Both the position numbers and the translations under genes were made by a program. A DNA stretch of 26,706 bases from Alphaproteobacteria bacterium UBA6178 (GTDB lineage Bacteria; Pseudomonadota; Alphaproteobacteria; Rickettsiales; UBA3002): contig DITS01000039.1 of NCBI GenBank assembly GCA_002422205.1, positions 1 through 26,706 on the forward strand. Reading direction: 5' to 3'. The notes beneath the pieces were generated by a model. That model saw only the letters and a list, made by a program, of their open reading frames with translations. It did no database searches and was not told the DNA's origin. The number at the start of each line of letters is the position of its first letter. Position 1 is the stretch's first letter. Shown here piece by piece: positions 12,982-19,163 of this stretch.

Positions 12982-15357
12982 ATGAAACACGATCATCACA
13001 CCCATCACCAAGCCCCCGCCGCCGATACCGTGAAAGACCCGGTATGCGGAATGAATGTTGACCCGGCGAAAACGCCGCATCACTACCAGTTGGGCGATAT
13101 TGAATATCATTTTTGCGGCAAAAGTTGCTTAGAGAAATTCAAGGCGAACCCCAGCGAATATACTAATCCTGCAAAGCCAAAAGCCAGTTGTTGCGGTGGC
13201 CATAGCAAGCCCATAACCGTCACTCAGCCCCCTACCGGCAAGGACATTATCTACACTTGCCCGATGCATCCCGAAGTGCGGCAGGTTGGCCCCGGCACTT
13301 GCCCAAAATGCGGCATGGCGTTGGAGCCGGAAAACATCGCGGAATATGATGGCGCTGACCCTGAATTAAAAGATATGACCCGCCGGTTTTGGATAGCGGC
13401 GGCACTTTCGATTCCGTTGCTGTTTTTAGGAATGGGAGCGCATCTAACAACAGGCGGCTTGCATGAATTTATCATGAGCCGCACGGCGATTTGGCTGCAG
13501 CTGGTTTTATCTACGCCGGTGGTGCTGTGGTGCGGCTGGCCGTTTTACGTTCGTTTTTGGCAGTCCCTCAAGCATAAAAGCCCGAATATGTTTACGCTTA
13601 TTGGCCTTGGCGTGGGTGTTGCCTATATTTATAGCGTCATTGTCACGCTTGCGCCGCAACTGCTAGCAGGAATGCTGGGGGATATGGAATCGCCAGCGGT
13701 TTATTTTGAACCAGCAGCAATTATTACTGCGCTAGTATTGCTGGGGCAAGTGCTGGAACTGAAAGCTCGCGCTCAAACTTCAAGCGCAATGCGGGCGCTT
13801 ATGAATCTCGCACCGGCAACAGCGCGGGTGATTCGCGCAGACGGTACGGAAGAAGATATCCCGCTTGCCGATGTGCATAAAGGTGATGTGCTGCGGGTGC
13901 GCCCTGGCGATAAAGTGCCGGTTGATGGCGTAGTGCTGGAAGGCAATAGCTCTGTTGACCAATCCATGATTACCGGCGAATCAATGCCAGTGGAAAAATC
14001 TCCGGGCGATAAAGTCACCGGAGCCACCATTAACGGTACGGGCAGTTTTACCATGCGGGCCGAGCGTGTAGGCAGTGAAACCATGCTGGCACAAATTGTC
14101 GATATGGTGAGCAAGGCGCAGCGTACCCGCGCACCGATTCAACGGCTTGCCGATACGGTAGCTGGTTATTTTGTGCCAGCGGTTATTTTAGTGGCGATCA
14201 TCGCCGCTGTCATATGGGGAATTTACGGGCCGGAACCACGCTTAGGCTATGCCATCCTCAATGCGGTAGCGGTGCTGATTATTGCTTGCCCTTGCGCCTT
14301 GGGCCTTGCCACACCTATGTCGATCATGGCCGGAACCGGCAGGGGCGCTAAAGCCGGTGTGCTGATTAAAAACGCCGAAGCGCTCGAAGCTTTTGAAAAA
14401 GTAGATACGCTGATTGTCGATAAAACTGGCACATTGACCGAGGGAAAACCTAAGCTCATGAATGTGGTGCCAGCGGAAGGCTTTGACGAACTCACCGTGC
14501 TTTCTTTAGCCGCAAGTTTGGAACGCGGCAGCGAACATCCTTTAGCTGCTGCTATTGTGGAAGGCGCGGAAGCAAAAGGCGCGAAGCTGGTTAAGGCCGA
14601 TGATTTCCAATCCATCACCGGCAAGGGTGTGACAGGCACGATTGACGGAAAAAAAGTAGGCTTGGGAAATCTGGCGTTGCTGGAATCGCTCAAGGTGGAT
14701 TCCACAGGGGTTAAAACCCAAGCCGACGCTTATAGGGCGCAAGGTCATACCGCGATGTTTTTAGCAATAGATGGTAAAGCCGCTGGCATTATCACGGTGG
14801 CCGACCCGATCAAGGCCACTACGATAGAAGCCATCAAGCTGCTCAAGGCCGATGGCTTGCGTATAGTCATGATTACCGGCGATAACAAAACCACGGCAAT
14901 GGCGGTAGCAAAAAAAGTGGGAATTGACGAAGTGGAAGCCGATGTACTGCCCGACCAAAAAAATGCGGCGGTTCGAAAATTACAGGAGCAAGGCCGCAAA
15001 GTTGGAATGGCGGGCGACGGGATAAATGACGCTCCCGCACTGGCGCAAGCCGAAGTAGGCATTGCAATGGGAACCGGCGCGGATGTGGCGATGGAAAGCG
15101 CTGGCATTACGTTGGTAAAAGGTGATTTGATGGGGATTGTTCGGGCAAGGCATCTAAGTCGCGCCACCATGAGGAATATCCGGCAAAACCTGTTTTTCGC
15201 TTTTGTCTATAACGCACTGGGCGTGCCGGTGGCAGCAGGTATTCTCTATCCTGTATTTGGGATTCTCTTAAGCCCGATCATCGCCAGCGCTGCAATGGCG
15301 TTAAGCTCTGTATCAGTGATCGTTAACAGCTTACGGCTTAGAAATGTGAAGCTTTAG
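12982..15357 (+). CDS. P1B-1 Cu(I)-exporting ATPase with YHS and HMBD N-terminal domains
   Basis: 791 residues. It uses ATP to pump Cu(I) (or Ag(I)) from cytosol to periplasm. The N-terminus is His-rich, followed by a YHS domain (Cys22, Cys45, Cys49) and a heavy-metal-binding domain YTCPMHPEVRQVGPGTCPKCGMAL (Cys93, Cys107, Cys110). There is no classical GMxCxxC HMA domain. The catalytic core is complete: TGES, ion-site CPC (436-438), phosphorylated Asp480 in DKTGT, SEHPLA, and GDGINDAPAL. Late membrane motifs FVYNALG and MALSSVSVIVNS are the P1B-1 (Cu) signature. It is the last gene of the MerR-driven operon, and its stop overlaps tail-to-tail by 4 bases with the leftward DUF305 gene. Confidence 0.93.
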   Translation: MKHDHHTHHQAPAADTVKDPVCGMNVDPAKTPHHYQLGDIEYHFCGKSCLEKFKANPSEYTNPAKPKASCCGGHSKPITVTQPPTGKDIIYTCPMHPEVRQVGPGTCPKCGMALEPENIAEYDGADPELKDMTRRFWIAAALSIPLLFLGMGAHLTTGGLHEFIMSRTAIWLQLVLSTPVVLWCGWPFYVRFWQSLKHKSPNMFTLIGLGVGVAYIYSVIVTLAPQLLAGMLGDMESPAVYFEPAAIITALVLLGQVLELKARAQTSSAMRALMNLAPATARVIRADGTEEDIPLADVHKGDVLRVRPGDKVPVDGVVLEGNSSVDQSMITGESMPVEKSPGDKVTGATINGTGSFTMRAERVGSETMLAQIVDMVSKAQRTRAPIQRLADTVAGYFVPAVILVAIIAAVIWGIYGPEPRLGYAILNAVAVLIIACPCALGLATPMSIMAGTGRGAKAGVLIKNAEALEAFEKVDTLIVDKTGTLTEGKPKLMNVVPAEGFDELTVLSLAASLERGSEHPLAAAIVEGAEAKGAKLVKADDFQSITGKGVTGTIDGKKVGLGNLALLESLKVDSTGVKTQADAYRAQGHTAMFLAIDGKAAGIITVADPIKATTIEAIKLLKADGLRIVMITGDNKTTAMAVAKKVGIDEVEADVLPDQKNAAVRKLQEQGRKVGMAGDGINDAPALAQAEVGIAMGTGADVAMESAGITLVKGDLMGIVRARHLSRATMRNIRQNLFFAFVYNALGVPVAAGILYPVFGILLSPIIASAAMALSSVSVIVNSLRLRNVKL

Positions 15358-15833
15358 AGGCGTTTTAACATGCTTTCCATCTGGTCGATTTCGCGCTGCT
15401 GACCGTCGATAATTTCTTTGCACAAGCCGCTAATTTCCTGATCGGTAATATCGGCCTCGCGGCACATCAGAATTGCGCCAGAATGATGCGGAATCATAGC
15501 ACGAAGAAATTGCTTATCGCCTACGCCCGTTTGCGCCCGGATAGCGCCATAAGAGCCAATAGTAAGTAGCAAAAATATAATGCCGATGATAATATTTAGC
15601 TTCCGATTCGGGTACATGTGCCGCATGGAAACAAGCATGAATAACGTCACCGGCGCGGCCATCAGCACCGCCATATAAAGCATGTTGGTGTTGTTGTAAA
15701 AATAAGCGCCGCGATTAATCATCGCAAACATTGCCACATACATGATGACGAGATGCACCACCGTCATCACCACCAGCTGCTTATATGGTGATTTCATGGA
15801 ATGGTGTTGATGCTCGTTGTGGGAATGCTTCAT
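15354..15833 (-). CDS. Membrane-anchored DUF305 protein with His-rich N-terminus
   Basis: 159 residues. The N-terminus MKHSHNEHQHHSMK is His-rich. Three hydrophobic segments follow (LVVMTVVHLVIMYVAMFAMI, MLYMAVLMAAPVTLFMLVSM, IIIGIIFLLLTIGSYGAI), then a single DUF305 domain at the C-terminus (FLRAMIPHHSGAILMCREADI...GQQREIDQMESMLKR). DUF305 is a four-helix ferritin-like module with the IPHH motif, widespread in copper resistance loci; its exact chemistry is not established. The start codon overlaps the stop of the upstream DUF305 gene (4 bases, ATGA), and the stop overlaps the ATPase gene on the other strand. Confidence 0.85.
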   Translation of the reverse strand: MKHSHNEHQHHSMKSPYKQLVVMTVVHLVIMYVAMFAMINRGAYFYNNTNMLYMAVLMAAPVTLFMLVSMRHMYPNRKLNIIIGIIFLLLTIGSYGAIRAQTGVGDKQFLRAMIPHHSGAILMCREADITDQEISGLCKEIIDGQQREIDQMESMLKRL

Positions 15834-16390
15834 TTCATCCTCTTAAGCATCTCCTGCATGTCGGAAATTTCACTTTTTTGCTTATCGTGGATTTGCTGCG
15901 CTTTGACTTTTACATCATCACGTTTTGCTTTCGCCATCGCGTCATCTGACATTTTTACAGCGCCGCCGTGATGCTTAATCATGGTTTGCAGAAAATGCTT
16001 ATCAAAGTCGCTACCGGCAGCTGCTTCCAGTTTCGCCATATCCTGTTCCATTTTCGCTTTCGGCATCATGCCCGGAAGCTTTATATTAACAGCTTCGGGC
16101 GCATTCGCATTACGCATGGATTTTAGCTCGTCAATTTCCTTGGTTTGGTCATCAATGCCTTTTTGCGCCATTTGTTTAATTTCGGCGCTTTGCGCTTTAT
16201 CCACCGCCAGCTCCATCATCTTAATGCCATCGCGGTGATGCTCGCTCATCGTATCAAGAAATTGCACATCATAAGGTGCTTTAGCGGCCTGAGTGGTTTT
16301 GGAAGCGCTGCTTGCATCGTTTGCGGCATATGCAACGGGGGAAAGTGCTAGGGTTAAAGCCAGTGCGGATACGGTGAGAAGTTGTTTCAT
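15830..16390 (-). CDS. Secreted protein with two tandem DUF305 domains
   Basis: 186 residues from the ATG at 16390, chosen because it gives a signal peptide (MKQLLTVSALALTLALSPVAYA). A longer frame would overlap the upstream gene. The mature protein holds two homologous DUF305 halves: FLDTMSEHHRDGIKMMELAVDKAQ...EIDELKSMR, and FLQTMIKHHGGAVKMSDDAMAKAK...EISDMQEMLKR. They are joined by a Met-rich linker (LPGMMPKAKMEQDM). It is likely a periplasmic metal-binding protein. It starts one base after the stop of the Csp-like gene and overlaps the following DUF305 gene by 4 bases, so all three are one operon. Confidence 0.87.
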   Translation of the reverse strand: MKQLLTVSALALTLALSPVAYAANDASSASKTTQAAKAPYDVQFLDTMSEHHRDGIKMMELAVDKAQSAEIKQMAQKGIDDQTKEIDELKSMRNANAPEAVNIKLPGMMPKAKMEQDMAKLEAAAGSDFDKHFLQTMIKHHGGAVKMSDDAMAKAKRDDVKVKAQQIHDKQKSEISDMQEMLKRMK

Positions 16391-16391
16391 A

Positions 16392-16751
16392 TTAAGCCGC
16401 CTTTTTGTTTTTAGTTTTTGACATTTCACGGCAGCTTTCCGCACAGCGGCGGCAAATTTCTGCACAGCGTTTCATTTCCTCGCCGCCAATCCGCTCGCAG
16501 GATTCAGCGCATGCATCGCATACATCGGCGCAGGCTTCGCAGGTAGAAGCGTGTAGCTGAGAATCACGCGTCATAAAATCGGCAGCGGTTTGGCAAGCCT
16601 GAATACAATCAGCCATCAGCTTCACATGCTCTTTTTCAACATGCTTGCCGCCCCTCTCTAGGCAGTGGCTAAAAAGCATTTCCTGGCATTCACTCCGGCA
16701 TTCCCAACAAAGCTGGATACATTCGCGCATTCCTTCACTGATATGATGCAT
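16392..16751 (-). CDS. Cytosolic Cys-rich four-helix-bundle copper storage protein (DUF326, Csp3-like)
   Basis: 119 residues with 16 Cys, arranged in the repeating CxxxC / CxxC helix pattern of Csp proteins (ECIQLCWECRSEC, DCIQACQ, TCEACADVCDACAESC, RCAEICRRCAESC). Each bundle of this family can hold many Cu(I) ions. There is no signal peptide, which points to the cytosolic Csp3 type rather than Csp1. I place the start at 16751 (MHHISEGM): an in-frame ATG at 16763 exists, but the GGAGG that follows it lies at the right distance to serve the second ATG. First gene of the leftward operon with the two DUF305 genes; a Cu(I) sink complementing the ATPase. Confidence 0.88.
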   Translation of the reverse strand: MHHISEGMRECIQLCWECRSECQEMLFSHCLERGGKHVEKEHVKLMADCIQACQTAADFMTRDSQLHASTCEACADVCDACAESCERIGGEEMKRCAEICRRCAESCREMSKTKNKKAA

Positions 16752-16872
16752 AAATTCCTCCATGTTAGATAGCTAATCATGCAGAAATTAAATAATAATG
16801 CAGTTCCATGTTTAAGGGATTTTATAAGAATCACATAAAGCTTTTATGCACACTTAGGAGTTAGCTCTAAAC
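16752..16872. other. AT-rich junction between the metal cluster and the prophage lysis end
   Basis: About 120 bases with no gene. The promoter of the leftward Csp-DUF305 operon must lie here, but I see no confident -35/-10 pair; TTAAAC...TTTAAT on the minus strand is the best weak candidate. It also holds a small palindrome, CATAAA-GCT-TTTATG (16834-16848), and a direct repeat of ATGCAG (16779-16784 and 16797-16802). If the phage block is an integrated prophage, its attachment site could be in this stretch, but only one end is in the window, so this cannot be tested. Confidence 0.4.
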
Positions 16873-17073
16873 TTACCAGCCGCATACTTTCCGCCCCACC
16901 TCGTTATGATCGAGGATTTGCCGCGCTGTGCCATCCGTCAGCGTGTCCTGTTTACTGATGTAAATCGGCCTGCCTACCGCGCAGAAGCTGTCAGTCACGC
17001 GACCATTTATCGCGCAGGCGTTCAGCAGCGTCGCCATCAGCAAGAGTGCTGCGGTTTTTGTCTTGGACTTCAT
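16873..17073 (-). CDS. Small lipoprotein, probable outer-membrane spanin (Rz1-like)
   Basis: 66 residues. The N-terminus KSKTKTAALLLMATLLNAC is a lipoprotein signal with a lipobox (LNAC, Cys20). The remainder FCAVGRPIYISKQDTLTDGTARQILDHNEVGRKVCGW matches a common small phage protein placed last in lysis cassettes. The start lies inside the preceding frame-shifted gene (83-base overlap), the embedded arrangement typical of Rz/Rz1 pairs. It would join the i-spanin to fuse the inner and outer membranes at the last step of lysis. Unlike classical Rz1 it is not proline-rich, so the role rests on gene position and the lipobox. Confidence 0.65.
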   Translation of the reverse strand: MKSKTKTAALLLMATLLNACAINGRVTDSFCAVGRPIYISKQDTLTDGTARQILDHNEVGRKVCGW

Positions 17074-17242
17074 GGGATTTTCTCACGTTTTCGGATTGCG
17101 TTTCCAGCGCGTCCACTCGCTCGGCATTCCGACCGGCGCGACGAGCCGCCAGCAGAATGCCGAGGAATGAAAGCGCCGCCATGCACCATGCGGCCACGCG
17201 CAGCGCATTGGTGGTGAAGAAGGCTTTGACGGCGGCAATCAT
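16991..17242 (-). CDS. Inner-membrane spanin-like protein (Rz-like)
   Basis: 83 residues from the ATG at 17242, chosen because it follows AAGGAAGG and overlaps the hydrolase stop by 4 bases (ATGA). One N-terminal membrane segment (ALRVAAWCMAALSFLGILLAA) is followed by a charged, probably coiled-coil region (RNAERVDALETQSENVRKSHEVQDKNR) and ends AERLRDKWSRD, a typical ending for this phage family. Overlap with the lipoprotein gene in another frame supports a two-component spanin. Assignment is by topology and context, since sequence conservation in spanins is low. Confidence 0.65.
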   Translation of the reverse strand: MIAAVKAFFTTNALRVAAWCMAALSFLGILLAARRAGRNAERVDALETQSENVRKSHEVQDKNRSTLADGDAAERLRDKWSRD

Positions 17243-17901
17243 ATTTTGCCTTCCTTCCGGGCTTGGTAACGGCTCCATGCGATGTAAAGCAGCGCCATTG
17301 CCAGAACCGCGACGATTGCCCACGGCGCGGCCTGTGCTAGCGTCGTTGCAAGTGGCATGGCAGGCTCCAGCGTTTCGATGGCCTGTGACACCGCGCCAAT
17401 GCCCACGCTGGCAACGCCGCCGATTTTGGTGGCAACCATCGTATCGGTTTTGCCGATAGGCTTAATCTGGTTCAGTGCATCCTTTGCCGTAGCAGGCGGC
17501 TTGGTGTCGATGTCGTTAAAGAATACATGGCCGCTGGTGAAATACACCGGCTTCTTGCCACGCGACCATGCAGGTTTTACCGCAGGCGTGTGGTAGTGCG
17601 TGCTGGCAGTCGTCGGGTCAACCAGCTGATGATCGACTGCTTTCATGGCAATCTGCACACATTTATCGAACCATGCGCCATTGGCCTTGAATATCCGCGC
17701 CCGGTTCGGGTCGCTGGTGTTCCAGCAGCTGAATTGATACGGCTGAATGCACACAGATTCCACGTCATCCGGCCAGTTGGGAAGCGCCACCCGGTTCATC
17801 ACCACACAGGCGATGGCGGTCGCATCCTGAATGTCATGGGGTTTGGCCTCGCCATACAGCGTGCGTGCCAGCGTGTCGATATGTTCTGCTTTCGTCGTCA
17901 T
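17239..17901 (-). CDS. SleB-type cell wall hydrolase (endolysin) with C-terminal membrane segment
   Basis: 220 residues. Residues 7-150 match the cell-wall hydrolase SleB/Hydrolase_2 family: LARTLYGEA with the probable catalytic Glu18, DATAIACVVMNRV, and CIQPYQFSCW. It should cleave peptidoglycan glycan strands during phage lysis. The C-terminus is unusual: a Gly/Ala-rich stretch (VASVGIGAVSQAIE) leads to a clear transmembrane helix (PWAIVAVLAMALLYIAWSRYQARKEGKI). There is no N-terminal signal. The start at 17901 is set by GGAGAATCCTATG, the same ribosome-site string found at the DUF2793 gene; a longer frame upstream covers the XhlA-like gene and is not supported. Confidence 0.82.
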   Translation of the reverse strand: MTTKAEHIDTLARTLYGEAKPHDIQDATAIACVVMNRVALPNWPDDVESVCIQPYQFSCWNTSDPNRARIFKANGAWFDKCVQIAMKAVDHQLVDPTTASTHYHTPAVKPAWSRGKKPVYFTSGHVFFNDIDTKPPATAKDALNQIKPIGKTDTMVATKIGGVASVGIGAVSQAIETLEPAMPLATTLAQAAPWAIVAVLAMALLYIAWSRYQARKEGKI

Positions 17902-17921
17902 AGGATTCTCCATTGGTTGTG

Positions 17922-18149
17922 TTATTTCCAAGTCAGGTTGCCAGCCGCAAAGCTGAGGAAGGCCACAAGACCAGTCCAAAGCCCTCCGACGATCAGCAGC
18001 GTGCGAAGACTGCCTTTTCCCTGATTTGCTAACGCAGTGAGCGCCTTCACTTCCTCCACCAGCCCATCCACGGTTTTGGTGAGGGTTTGGATTTGCGTGT
18101 TCATCACGGCCAGCTGTGCTTGCATGTCTTTCTCTTCGGTGGGCGGCAT
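17922..18149 (-). CDS. Small coiled-coil/transmembrane phage protein, XhlA or holin-like
   Basis: 75 residues. The N-terminal half is a heptad-rich coiled coil (MQAQLAVMNTQIQTLTKTVDGLVEEVKAL). A transmembrane helix follows (SLRTLLIVGGLWTGLVAFLSFAAG). This topology matches XhlA-type haemolysin/holin partner proteins of phage lysis cassettes. It sits immediately before the endolysin gene (20-base gap) and after the terminator that ends the tail operon. A GGAG lies 9 bases upstream of the ATG. The sequence is too short and generic for a firm family call. Confidence 0.6.
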   Translation of the reverse strand: MPPTEEKDMQAQLAVMNTQIQTLTKTVDGLVEEVKALTALANQGKGSLRTLLIVGGLWTGLVAFLSFAAGNLTWK

Positions 18150-18175
18150 TTCGTTTTCTCCTTTGCTTCAGGCAT

Positions 18176-18198
18176 AAAAAAACCGCCTTGCGGCGGCT
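18176..18198 (-). terminator. Rho-independent terminator after the DUF2793 tail gene
   Basis: On the minus strand the RNA reads CCGCC-GCAA-GGCGG (18196-18183) followed by seven U (18182-18176). A 5-bp GC stem is extended by a G-U and an A-U pair and capped by a GNRA-type GCAA tetraloop. It starts five bases after the stop codon at 18203-18205. It separates the tail operon from the lysis cassette, so lysis genes need read-through or their own promoter. Confidence 0.85.
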
Positions 18199-18202
18199 GG
18201 GG

Positions 18203-19141
18203 TTAAGCACTCAGAAGCGCGTACCATTTGCTGGAAGTGGCTGCCCAAAACAGGGCGTTCTTTCCCACCGCCATCGAGAACGCGGCGTTATTCGCCAGCG
18301 CGTTGATGCTGTGGCCGGAGGCAGGATAAACATTGAGCGCGTTCGCCCCGGCATTGGCGATAAAGATAAACTCACCCTGTTCTGGCGATGGGAGGATTGC
18401 TCCTTGGCTTGCACCGACCGTAGTAAATTGATTGGTCTGCTTTGTGATGACCGTAGCTGTGCCTTGGTTTGAGCCTGCCGCGCTCAGGCCGGAGCCGTTC
18501 GCTTTTACCGCCGCACGACCGCTACCGGCCAACATCTTCAGGGAGTCATAGAACGTAGAACCATCCGGCGACACTTTCAGGGTGAAGTTGTCATCCCCCA
18601 GCAGCCCGAATTCCGCACGCGCCGACCAGTTGGTTTGAAACAGGAAGCCAGCCTTGTTCCCGGCGGCATTCTTGTTCAGCTTAATCTGAAGGTCGCCGCC
18701 AACATGGTTAAAGAGAATGGCTTCACTCGCCACCGCCAGCTTGTTTGTAGAATCCGCCGTGGTGTTCACGCCAAGCATGGACAGGTTTTGCAGCGATGTC
18801 GGCGTGGCCACCGATATGCCCCAGTTCGTGCCATCATAGGTGTAAAGTGCATTGGCATCCTTCGCCCATACAGTCAGGCCTTCCCACGGCGTAATGAAGT
18901 TCCAGCCGGTGGTGTAGTAAGCCAGCGCCTTTGCTTTGCCTGTCCATGCACCCGTGGGCGATGTGCCGACGATATAGCAATCACCGGCCACGGGTGAACC
19001 GGGCGGCGTGTTCACGCTGACACTGACCATCGCGGCCTGAAGCAGCGCATCGAGGATGTCGAGCGAGGCGTTGTGCGTCACTTCTTTTTGGGCTTGGCTT
19101 GTGACAATATAAGGCAAGCCCAGACGTGATGTCTGAGGCAT
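18203..19141 (-). CDS. Phage tail/fibre protein with DUF2793 domain
   Basis: 312 residues. The N-terminal third is a clear DUF2793: RLGLPYIVTSQAQKEVTHNASLDILDALLQAAMVSV, PPGSPVAGDCYIVGTSPTGAWTGKAKALAYYTTGWNFITPWEGLTVW. Proteins with this domain are encoded after the tail-tip gene in many alphaproteobacterial phages and are thought to be tail-fibre or receptor-related. The C-terminal two thirds (repeated Ala/Gly/Asn-rich strands, ending FWAATSSKWYALLSA) look like beta-structured fibre sequence. The ATG is preceded by GGAGAATCCT, identical to the endolysin gene's ribosome site. It ends at the intrinsic terminator. Confidence 0.85.
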   Translation of the reverse strand: MPQTSRLGLPYIVTSQAQKEVTHNASLDILDALLQAAMVSVSVNTPPGSPVAGDCYIVGTSPTGAWTGKAKALAYYTTGWNFITPWEGLTVWAKDANALYTYDGTNWGISVATPTSLQNLSMLGVNTTADSTNKLAVASEAILFNHVGGDLQIKLNKNAAGNKAGFLFQTNWSARAEFGLLGDDNFTLKVSPDGSTFYDSLKMLAGSGRAAVKANGSGLSAAGSNQGTATVITKQTNQFTTVGASQGAILPSPEQGEFIFIANAGANALNVYPASGHSINALANNAAFSMAVGKNALFWAATSSKWYALLSA

Positions 19142-19163
19142 AGGATTCTCCGATTAAGTTAGG

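Noticed and set aside
16752..16763. Upstream ATG (16763) as start of the Csp-like protein
   Set aside because: The GGAGG that follows this ATG sits at the right distance for the in-frame ATG at 16751, making the shorter form more likely.
16779..16848. Direct repeat ATGCAG and palindrome CATAAA-GCT-TTTATG as a prophage attachment site
   Set aside because: Six-base repeats are expected by chance in AT-rich DNA, and the other prophage end is outside the window, so no att pair can be shown.
17902..18210. Long N-terminal extension of the SleB hydrolase frame
   Set aside because: It runs through the XhlA-like gene and the terminator, while a good ribosome site marks the start at 17901.
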